Assembly (NCBI GenBank): GCA_934402055.1
Contig: CAKRTC010000001.1
Span: 62,001-126,000 of the forward strand
Direction: 5' to 3'
DNA from: an uncultured Lachnospiraceae bacterium
GTDB taxonomy: Bacteria > Bacillota > Clostridia > Lachnospirales > Lachnospiraceae
Length of the DNA: 64,000 nucleotides
Made by a program: the position numbers and the translations under genes. Under the pieces are notes generated by a model that did no database searches, was not told the DNA's origin, and saw nothing but the letters and a program-made list of their open reading frames with translations. Shown piece after piece: positions 50,928 to 58,357 of the stretch (position 1 is the stretch's first letter; each line of letters begins with the position of its first letter).

Positions 50928-51368
50928 ATGAAGATAGTTATCGGAAACGACCATGCAGCTTATGAGATGAAGTTTGTTATCAAGAAGTATCTTGAGGATA
51001 AGGGATATGAGGTGATCAATGTAGGCTGTGATACTGCAGACAGAGTTGATTATCCCGATTATGCCGAGAAGGTAGGCAAGGCTGTTATCTCGGGTGAGGC
51101 AGATCTCGGTATAGCTATATGCGGTACAGGAGTGGGTATGAGCATTGCAGCCAACAAGATCAAGGGTATACGTGCCGTAGTATGCTCAGAGCCTTACAGC
51201 GCTAAGCTCAGCCGTATGCATAACAATGCCAATGTGCTTTGCTTCGGCGCAAGAGTAGTCGGCGAAGAGCTTGCCAAGATGATAGTAGATGAGTGGCTTG
51301 CAGCTGAGTTCCTGGGTGAGCGTCATGCAGAAAGAGTAAATAAAATAACAGCTCTCGAGAACAAGTGA
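50928..51368 (+). CDS. rpiB: Ribose-5-phosphate isomerase B family protein
   Basis: 146 residues, normal RpiB length. Motifs are GNDHAAYEMK, the active-site Cys65 in ICGTGVGMSIAANK, and CSEPYSAKLSRMHNNANVLCFGARV. It interconverts ribose 5-phosphate and ribulose 5-phosphate; some members act on six-carbon sugars. It lies 147 bases after the GHMP kinase, so a sugar-phosphate isomerase role in that pathway is possible. GGAGG precedes the ATG. Confidence 0.92.
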   Translation: MKIVIGNDHAAYEMKFVIKKYLEDKGYEVINVGCDTADRVDYPDYAEKVGKAVISGEADLGIAICGTGVGMSIAANKIKGIRAVVCSEPYSAKLSRMHNNANVLCFGARVVGEELAKMIVDEWLAAEFLGERHAERVNKITALENK

Positions 51369-51406
51369 CCTTTTGTTCACGGAGAGCCTGATAAGGAAAA
51401 TGTGCG

Positions 51407-51429
51407 GACAGCTTAGAAATTAAGCTGTC
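51407..51429. terminator. Hairpin between convergent rpiB and queT
   Basis: GACAGCTTA (51407-51415) pairs with TAAGCTGTC (51421-51429) around GAAAT. It overlaps the queT stop codon. T-runs are weak on both sides. Confidence 0.5.
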
Positions 51430-51959
51430 TCGCGGTTTCTGATATTTAATAAAATAGGAAGACGGGCTGCAATTGTGATAAGCACATTGCCGAGACCCGC
51501 TACCGAGATGATCTCACCTATGCATACGGTGAACATCATAAAGTAGAGTGCATCGCCGTAGCCGTAAGCGTACTTAAGCACGAGCGGAACAATGATGGTA
51601 TTGCTGATGATCGGCGGAAGTACCGCAAGGAGTCTGAAGCTGATTCCGGCACTGCGTGTCTCCAATACCTTCTGCTGCATGGCAGCGGTAAGCTTATAGC
51701 TTGCAACGGCTGCAATGAGAGTTGCAAAGGTTCCGAATACGATATCGGGAAGGATAGCTCCGCCTAAGATATTGGCGATAAGACAGCCGATGGCAACACC
51801 CGGTATTGCGGCAGGCAGAAATGCAGGCAGTACTGTCAGCATCTCACTTATGCGGCACTGGATAGGACCGAAGCTTATCGGCATAAACAAAAGACTTAAT
51901 GCTACATAGACCGCAGCGATCATAGCAGCATCGCAAAGATACTTAGTGTTTGATTTCAT
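51420..51959 (-). CDS. queT: QueT-family queuosine-precursor transporter
   Basis: 179 residues with about five or six membrane segments. The N-terminal AAMIAAVYVALSLLFMPISFGPIQCRISEMLTVLPAF-type opening (about 10-45), in which FGPIQCRISEML is diagnostic, and the GGAILPDIVFGT segment identify the family, which serves as the substrate-binding part of an ECF transporter for preQ1 or queuine. The ATG at 51959 follows GGAG. A structured leader lies upstream (51995-52050). Confidence 0.9.
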   Translation of the reverse strand: MKSNTKYLCDAAMIAAVYVALSLLFMPISFGPIQCRISEMLTVLPAFLPAAIPGVAIGCLIANILGGAILPDIVFGTFATLIAAVASYKLTAAMQQKVLETRSAGISFRLLAVLPPIISNTIIVPLVLKYAYGYGDALYFMMFTVCIGEIISVAGLGNVLITIAARLPILLNIRNRETA

Positions 51960-51994
51960 GATTAATTCTCCATAGTTTTGTTTTTTAAGTCTAT

Positions 51995-52050
51995 GCTTAA
52001 AGCAACAGGCTTTAAGCTTTGCCATTGGTGAGGATGGTCACGAACTCACC
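51995..52050 (-). promoter_or_regulatory. Structured queT leader, possible riboswitch
   Basis: On the minus strand, GGTGAG/CTCACC (52045-52050 with 52027-52032) encloses a 12-base loop beginning TTC, followed by a perfect 9-bp hairpin GCTTAAAGC/GCTTTAAGC (51995-52017). QueT genes are often controlled by preQ1 riboswitches, but the A-rich tail of the preQ1-I class is not obvious here. The link is tentative. Confidence 0.35.
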
Positions 52051-52158
52051 CGTCTCTTAAAACATGACATCGATAAATATCGAATAAGCTGATAAGAGCC
52101 ATGTGAGTATAGCATCAAGTAGTTACAGCGTCAATCATGAAAGGACAAAGGTTTTGTC

Positions 52159-52944
52159 ATGGGACTTGCCTATAATAACGGAGACGAGCAGTTTCATATA
52201 CATGTAAGACCGGGTGAGGTCGGAAGATATGTAATACTGCCGGGAGATCCGGGCAGATGCAAGCTGATTGCGGAGTATTTTGATGAGCCGCATTTAGTTG
52301 CCTCAAACAGAGAATTTACTACATATACCGGAAAGCTCGACGGGGAGGCGGTAAGCGTATGCTCGACGGGCATAGGAGGTCCTTCGGCATCAATTGCGAT
52401 GGAGGAACTTATCAATTGCGGAGCGGATACCTTTATACGTGTGGGTACTGCGGGCGGAATGAGAGAGGATATCATGGGAGATGATCTTGTGATCGCCATG
52501 TCAGCCATACGCATGGAGGGAACGACTAAAGAGTATGCACCTGTTGAATGGCCGGCCACAGCCGATTACGAGACGGTATGCGCACTCAATGCCGCTGCGG
52601 ATAAGCTTGCCTACAGACATGCTACCGGAGTAGTGCAGAGCAAGGACAGCTTTTACGGACAGCATGATCCGTCCTCTATGGCGGCTGTTCCGGCTCTTTC
52701 CGAAAAGTGGGAAGCATGGCTAAGACTCGGAGCACTTTGCTCGGAGATGGAGACTGCGGCTTTATTTACAGTGGCAGCACTAAGACGGGTAAGATGCGGT
52801 TCGGTGCTGCATGTTATCGCCAATCAGACCAGACGTGACAAGGGACTGTCGGATCCTAAGGTCTACGATACCGATAAGGCTGTAAGGACGGCAGTCGAGG
52901 CTATGAGGATAATGATAGAGCAGGACAGATCAAAGCATGCATAA
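52159..52944 (+). CDS. Uridine phosphorylase-like nucleoside phosphorylase
   Basis: 261 residues of the PNP/UDP family. Motifs include VILPGDPGRCKLIAEYFD, the GTAGG phosphate-binding region (FIRVGTAGGMRED), and SEMETAALFTVAALR with the ribose-binding Met-Glu. The spacing and sequence favour uridine phosphorylase, which splits uridine with phosphate into uracil and ribose 1-phosphate. It overlaps the following glycosyltransferase by 8 bases, an odd pairing that suggests coupled translation. Confidence 0.87.
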   Translation: MGLAYNNGDEQFHIHVRPGEVGRYVILPGDPGRCKLIAEYFDEPHLVASNREFTTYTGKLDGEAVSVCSTGIGGPSASIAMEELINCGADTFIRVGTAGGMREDIMGDDLVIAMSAIRMEGTTKEYAPVEWPATADYETVCALNAAADKLAYRHATGVVQSKDSFYGQHDPSSMAAVPALSEKWEAWLRLGALCSEMETAALFTVAALRRVRCGSVLHVIANQTRRDKGLSDPKVYDTDKAVRTAVEAMRIMIEQDRSKHA

Positions 52945-53983
52945 ACCATTATTTACGGTAATAATACCAAACTATAACGGATTAAGATTCATGGAGAATT
53001 GTATGACTGCGCTTAGGGCACAGTCATATGATTCTTTTGTTGTATTGATAGTTGATAACGGATCAACTGACGGATCAAGGGAGTACCTTGAGAAACTTTC
53101 GGCAGAGGATGATAAGGTAAAATGCATCCTGCTTGACAGCAACACGGGATTTTCAGGGGCTGTCAATGTGGGAATTGCCGCATCGGATACCGAATACGTG
53201 GTGCTCCTTAATAACGATACCGAAGCGGACAAGGACTATCTTAAGGAAATTGCCGCAGTATTTGAAGCAGACAAGGAACATAAGATATTTGCGGTGTCGC
53301 CTAAGATGATACAGCTCTATCACAAGGAGCTGCTGGATGATGCAGGCGACGGATACAATCTCCTAGGCTGGGCATTTCAGAGAGGTGTGGGCCAATCGGT
53401 GGATAATCCGAAATTTAATCGCTATACCAAGGTGTTCTCGGCATGTGCAGGTGCAGCCGCATACAGAAGAGAGATATTTGATGAGATAGCATTTCCGGGA
53501 GAAAAGGATAGTTTCTTCGATCCTATGCATTTTGCATATCTTGAGGACCTGGATGTGTCTTACAGAGCAAGGATACACGGCTATGATATAGTATATGCAC
53601 CGCGCTCAAGGGTATATCATGTCGGCAGCGGCACCAGCGGATCAAAGTACAATTCTTTCAAGGTAAGGCTTGCGGCAAGAAATAATGTATACCTTAATTA
53701 TAAAAATATGCCGGCGCTGATGCTTATCATCAATCTTCCGGGAATACTCCTCGGAGTAATAGTGAAGATACTGTTTTTTACAAAGATCGGCTTCGGCAGA
53801 GATTATATATCGGGATATGCAGAAGCCTTAAAGACTCTTAAGGATTGCAGGAAGCATAAAACGGCCTTTAAGCTCTCAAGGCTCGGAACATATATAGCGA
53901 TAGAGCTTATGCTTATCAGGGATACATTTTCATATATACAGGACTTTGCTGTAAGGCAGGCGGCAAAGCTTCGCAAGAGCTGA
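52937..53983 (+). CDS. Family 2 glycosyltransferase with C-terminal membrane segment
   Basis: 348 residues. The GT-A domain (about 1-225) has VIIPNYNGLRFMENC, IVDNGSTDGSREYL and the nucleotide-sugar site LLNNDTEADKDY (DxD-like), plus a late EDLDVSYRARIHGYD. A hydrophobic stretch near 265-285 may associate with the membrane. It resembles rhamnosyl- or galactosyl-type surface polymer transferases; donor and acceptor are unknown. Confidence 0.9.
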   Translation: MHKPLFTVIIPNYNGLRFMENCMTALRAQSYDSFVVLIVDNGSTDGSREYLEKLSAEDDKVKCILLDSNTGFSGAVNVGIAASDTEYVVLLNNDTEADKDYLKEIAAVFEADKEHKIFAVSPKMIQLYHKELLDDAGDGYNLLGWAFQRGVGQSVDNPKFNRYTKVFSACAGAAAYRREIFDEIAFPGEKDSFFDPMHFAYLEDLDVSYRARIHGYDIVYAPRSRVYHVGSGTSGSKYNSFKVRLAARNNVYLNYKNMPALMLIINLPGILLGVIVKILFFTKIGFGRDYISGYAEALKTLKDCRKHKTAFKLSRLGTYIAIELMLIRDTFSYIQDFAVRQAAKLRKS

Positions 53984-54240
53984 TATGATGCTTGCACTGA
54001 CATTAAGGAGCTTGCCGGCATATATAATTGCCATAAATATATGACTGTAAGAGCTTGATTATGTGATAATTTGTCATATATCGGGAAGTTTCGTTGCAAG
54101 TGAGGCGAAAAAAGTGTACAATACGCGATTGCACTGCCGTTGTGCCCGATTTTACGGCAGCTTACGGCAAGAGCAGATAATTAATTGAAGCCGATCCTAT
54201 TATCGGCAGCAGGACTGCGGCTATATTTTAAGGATAAATT

Positions 54241-56595
54241 ATGAGATACAGAGTTGACTCCATGAGTCTTCGTGACGGAGTACTGGTCATTGAGGGCTGG
54301 TGCATACCGAGCAAGAGTGACAAGATAATATATTCGGTTACCGATACCAAGGGTAATCCGATGAAGTGCACGGCTGTGGCAAGAGACAGAGTTGATGTTG
54401 CGCAGCAGTTCGGAGCAGACAGGATGAGCGGCTTTACCGTGGCAATACCTTTTGAAAGAGATCAGGATGCCTGGCTTGTCATGAATGACGGCGGTACTGT
54501 ACGCAGAGTGCGTATTAACAATACAATAGTAGATAAACGCAACTCGATCAAGGCGAAGCGCTGGGAGAAGATACTTGCTCTGGTGCATTTCGAGACACTT
54601 ACCGTGTCATGGGATTTTATCAGAGAGAACGGTTTTAAGGCATTCTGGAAAAAGGCAGTTCACAAATTGGCCAAGATAGATGAGGATTATGATTATGCCG
54701 AGTGGCAGTTCAAGACTGTGCTTTCAGATGCCGAGATAGAGGCACAGAAGGAAGCATGGCAAAGCTTTAAGCTGGAGCATTTTCCTCTTATAAGTATAGT
54801 TGTGCCTGCGTATAATACACCTGATAAGTATATGCGCATGCTGCTGGATTCATTTATTGCGCAGACTTATCCGAATTTTGAGGCGATAATTGCAGACGGC
54901 TCCGAGTCCGGCAATACCATGGTTGCCGATACTGTAAATGAATATGTAAAAAAGGATCCCGAGAGATTTAAGCTTGTGAGTCTCGGAGGAAACAGGGGCA
55001 TATCAGGTAATACCAATGCAGGACTTGAGGCGGCAACGGGAGATTATATCGCACTTTGCGATCATGATGACGAGCTTCCGCCGTGGGCACTCTATGAGGT
55101 AGTCAAGGCAATAGCCGAGCATCCGAAGGCTGAGTTTATATATACGGATGAGGATAAGATAGACTTTGACGGTAAGGCCTTGTTTGAGCCGCATTTTAAG
55201 CCGGATTATGATCCTGAGCTGCTTTGCTCGGTTAATTACATCTGTCATCTCAGTGTTATAAAGCGTGAGCTTTTAGACAGGGTCGGTGGTTTCCGTGAGG
55301 AATACGATGGAGCGCAGGATTATGATTTCTTCTTTAGATGCACCGAAGAGGCTATGAAGGGACATGAGGATCCGGCAAAGGATGAGAGCCTTTCGGAAGA
55401 GTCGCGAAAGCTTTTGGCAGAGGGACGTTTTGTTTCGGAAACGGTAATACATATACCTGTTATATGTTATCACTGGCGTTACCATAAGGGGTCAACAGCA
55501 TCCGATCCCAAAGCGAAGCTCTATGCCTTCGAGGCAGGAACCCGCGCTATTGCTGCTCATTACGACAGGGTGGGTATCAGATATAAGTCTATTGAAAAGG
55601 GTGTTACCTACGGCTTCTATCATACCATATTTGATAAGCCTGATGATGAACCGCTTGTATCGGTCATCATTCCCAATAAGGACCATACAGATGATCTTGA
55701 AAAATGTATAAGCTCTGTTATCGAGAGATCAGAGTATCGCAGGCTTGAGTTCATAGTTGTGGAGAATAACTCTACGGATGAAGCGACATTTGCATATTAT
55801 AAGGAGCTGGAAGCGCGTTCCGGCAAGAATGACGGCATAGTTATAAAGGTCGTAAGATGGGAAAGAGAGTTCAATTACTCAGCCATCAATAATTTCGGAG
55901 TAGGCTTTGCTTCGGGAGATTACCTCTTGTTCCTTAATAATGATGTGGAGCTTATAGCTGAGGATTCGATAACACGTATGGTGGCACATTCCGAAAGAAA
56001 AGAGGTCGGAGTTGTCGGCGCAAGACTTATGTACGGAGACGATACCATACAGCATGCCGGAGTTATAGTCGGTCTCGGAGGTATTGCGGGTGCGGCATTT
56101 GTAGGTTTGCATGAGAAGGAAAACTCCTACATGCACAGAATGATGTGTACCCAGGAACTCAGTGCAGTTACGGCTGCATGCATGATGCTGCGTAAGGATG
56201 TATTTGAAGGTGTCGGCGGATTCAGAGAAGAGCTTGCCGTTGCATTTAATGATATAGACCTCTGTATGAAGGTAAGGGCGTCAGGAAAGCTGGTTATCTA
56301 TGATCCTTATGTTAGCTTCCATCATTATGAGTCAAAGTCCAGAGGACTTGAGGATACACCGGAGAAGGTAGCACGATTTAATGGTGAGATAGCGACCTTT
56401 GCACATTATTGGGGCGCTATACTTGAGCACGGCGATCCGTATTACAATACCAACCTCACTTTGAGAAAGGCTAATTTCGCTCTAAGGGATCTTACCAAGG
56501 AGAAGCCGGGAGAGCCTTATAAGCTTGAGCTTGATGTGGAGAAGCAGCTTGCGACCGTGCTTAAGGAGAAGGCGAGACGCGGGCTGAAGGATTAA
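54241..56595 (+). CDS. Large protein with two family 2 glycosyltransferase domains
   Basis: 784 residues. A short N-terminal beta-rich domain (about 1-90) precedes GT2 domain 1 (about 180-420: SIVVPAYNTPDKYMRMLLDS, DHDDELPPWALYE, DYDFFFRC) and GT2 domain 2 (about 470-700: SVIIPNKDHTDDLEKCI, VENNSTDEA, LFLNNDVELI, AFNDIDLCMKVRASG). Two-domain enzymes of this type build repeating polysaccharides by alternating additions. The 257 bases upstream hold no clear promoter. It is followed by the repeat region at 56603. Confidence 0.92.
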   Translation: MRYRVDSMSLRDGVLVIEGWCIPSKSDKIIYSVTDTKGNPMKCTAVARDRVDVAQQFGADRMSGFTVAIPFERDQDAWLVMNDGGTVRRVRINNTIVDKRNSIKAKRWEKILALVHFETLTVSWDFIRENGFKAFWKKAVHKLAKIDEDYDYAEWQFKTVLSDAEIEAQKEAWQSFKLEHFPLISIVVPAYNTPDKYMRMLLDSFIAQTYPNFEAIIADGSESGNTMVADTVNEYVKKDPERFKLVSLGGNRGISGNTNAGLEAATGDYIALCDHDDELPPWALYEVVKAIAEHPKAEFIYTDEDKIDFDGKALFEPHFKPDYDPELLCSVNYICHLSVIKRELLDRVGGFREEYDGAQDYDFFFRCTEEAMKGHEDPAKDESLSEESRKLLAEGRFVSETVIHIPVICYHWRYHKGSTASDPKAKLYAFEAGTRAIAAHYDRVGIRYKSIEKGVTYGFYHTIFDKPDDEPLVSVIIPNKDHTDDLEKCISSVIERSEYRRLEFIVVENNSTDEATFAYYKELEARSGKNDGIVIKVVRWEREFNYSAINNFGVGFASGDYLLFLNNDVELIAEDSITRMVAHSERKEVGVVGARLMYGDDTIQHAGVIVGLGGIAGAAFVGLHEKENSYMHRMMCTQELSAVTAACMMLRKDVFEGVGGFREELAVAFNDIDLCMKVRASGKLVIYDPYVSFHHYESKSRGLEDTPEKVARFNGEIATFAHYWGAILEHGDPYYNTNLTLRKANFALRDLTKEKPGEPYKLELDVEKQLATVLKEKARRGLKD

Positions 56596-56602
56596 AAAAC
56601 TC

Positions 56603-56683
56603 AACTATTCAACACCCATCTCGAAGCCGCGGTGCGGCTCCTCGATGTAAGCGTTCAAAGGCCTTACAGGCCTTGTACGCATC
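56603..56683 (+). repeat. 81-base repeat, first (partial) copy of the palindromic element
   Basis: 77 of 81 bases are identical to 56725-56805. The unit carries AGCCGC/GCGGCT and AAGGCC/GGCCTT hairpins. This copy lacks the perfect right half seen in the second copy. It begins 8 bases after the stop of the preceding gene. Together with the next entry it fills the 337-base gap 56596-56932. Confidence 0.88.
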
Positions 56684-56724
56684 GAAATAGTATTATCGGA
56701 TAATCGGTAAGAATAGAAGGAGAA

Positions 56725-56874
56725 AACTATTCAACACCCATCTCGAAGCCGCGGTGCGGCTCCTCGATGCCGGCGTTCAAAGGCCTTACAGGCCTTGTCC
56801 GCATCAGAATAATATTATCCGATATTCCGGCAAGCCGTATATCGGATAATATTATTCTGATGTGTTGAATAGTT
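56725..56874. mobile_element. 150-base palindromic, MITE-like element
   Basis: The outer ends are perfect 13-base inverted repeats (AACTATTCAACAC at 56725-56737, GTGTTGAATAGTT at 56862-56874). Inside, a perfect 24-base inverted repeat (56802-56825 with 56839-56862) encloses a 13-base loop. It has no coding capacity. The shape fits a non-autonomous mobile element or a structured RNA. No clear target-site duplication is visible. Confidence 0.6.
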
Positions 56875-56932
56875 ACAAAATTTAAGAAATTTTCAAGAAA
56901 AAAAACATAGCTGTATTGTATAATGTCACGTA

Positions 56933-58357
56933 ATGATTAAGAGCAATCAGTCAAAACTGAATTTTTTACATATACTTTTGGATGCTATAGTTATAGCTAT
57001 ATCCTATGCGGCTGCATTTTATCTGATCATAGGATTGAAGCTTGGCCTTGAGGGTACTCCGGGAGCTTTGCCGGCCGGTATCTACTTCACGGCATTGCTT
57101 ATCATCATCCCGCTGTATCTCATACTCTACGGTGTCTTTAATTTGTATACCCCGAAGCGTATACAATCCAGGCGCAGAGAGCTTGCCGATATTTGTAAGG
57201 CTAATATAACAGGTCTTATGTTTGTGACCTTCTGTCTCTTTGCGGGAAGAAACCACAGCTGGCTCGGACCTTATCTGAGAAACTTCTCGACAAGGATGAT
57301 AGTTGTATTCTTCGGGGTCAATATTATCCTTGAGACCTTGTTCCGCAATCTGCTGCGCAGCATTTTACATAAGATCAGGGCTCAGGGCTTTAATCAGAAG
57401 CATATGCTGCTGGTAGGATATTCGGCGGCAGCTCAGGGCTTTATCGAGCGTAATCGTGAGAATCCCGAATGGGGCTATCACATACTGGGTATATTGTCTG
57501 ACTCACTTGAGAAAAACAGCTTTGTTGACGGTGTCGAGGTGTTGGGAGATCTGTCGGATCTGAGAGATGTACTTGAACAGAACGATTTTGATGAGATCGT
57601 TGTGACACTACCGCTTCAGAATTATATGTATCTGGAACCTATAGTTAATACCTGTGAGAAGTCCGGTGTTCATACCATGTTCATTCCGGATTATCACAAT
57701 ATAATACCCACTACACCGTATATTGAGGATCTTGAAGGACTGCCGATAGTTCATATCAGGCATGTTCCGCTTGCCAATCCGTTCAACGCTATGGTCAAGC
57801 GTATTATGGATATAGTCGGGGCTGTTGCAGCCATCATCTTATTCAGCCCTATTATGCTTATTACTATCATATGTATAAAGCTTACGAGTGAGGGACCGAT
57901 CATATTTTCTCAGGAGAGAGTCGGGCTTCATAATAAGCCGTTCAGGATGTACAAGTTTCGATCCATGTATGTGCAGACTCCGGAGGAGGAAGCAACACGC
58001 TGGACTACCAAGGGTGATCCGAGAGTTACTAAGGTCGGACGTTTTATCAGGAGATTCAACATTGATGAGATGCCTCAGTTTTTCAATGTACTGATGGGCG
58101 ATATGAGTCTTGTCGGGCCGAGACCGGAGAGACCTCAGTTTGTTGAAAAATTCAAAGAAGAGATACCGAGATACATGATCAAGCATCAGGTACGACCGGG
58201 TATAACCGGTTGGGCACAGGTCAACGGATACCGCGGAGATACTTCTATACGAAAGCGTATAGATTTTGATCTGTATTACATAGAGAACTGGACGTTCGGC
58301 TTGGATATCAAGATACTGTTCCAGACTGTTTTTAAAGGATTCAAGAATGCATATTGA
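56933..58357 (+). CDS. Polyprenyl glycosylphosphotransferase (WbaP/undecaprenyl-phosphate glucose phosphotransferase type)
   Basis: 474 residues. Five N-terminal membrane segments (about 10-140 and 282-305) surround a CoA-binding-like central domain (about 155-260); the C-terminal bacterial sugar transferase domain has KRIMDIVGAVAAIILFSP, FRMYKFRSM, RFNIDEMPQFFNVLMGDMSLVGPRPE and GITGWAQVNGYRG. It starts surface polysaccharides by moving a sugar phosphate to undecaprenyl phosphate. A TATAAT at 56919 lies close to the ATG. It overlaps the LCP gene by 11 bases. Confidence 0.95.
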   Translation: MIKSNQSKLNFLHILLDAIVIAISYAAAFYLIIGLKLGLEGTPGALPAGIYFTALLIIIPLYLILYGVFNLYTPKRIQSRRRELADICKANITGLMFVTFCLFAGRNHSWLGPYLRNFSTRMIVVFFGVNIILETLFRNLLRSILHKIRAQGFNQKHMLLVGYSAAAQGFIERNRENPEWGYHILGILSDSLEKNSFVDGVEVLGDLSDLRDVLEQNDFDEIVVTLPLQNYMYLEPIVNTCEKSGVHTMFIPDYHNIIPTTPYIEDLEGLPIVHIRHVPLANPFNAMVKRIMDIVGAVAAIILFSPIMLITIICIKLTSEGPIIFSQERVGLHNKPFRMYKFRSMYVQTPEEEATRWTTKGDPRVTKVGRFIRRFNIDEMPQFFNVLMGDMSLVGPRPERPQFVEKFKEEIPRYMIKHQVRPGITGWAQVNGYRGDTSIRKRIDFDLYYIENWTFGLDIKILFQTVFKGFKNAY

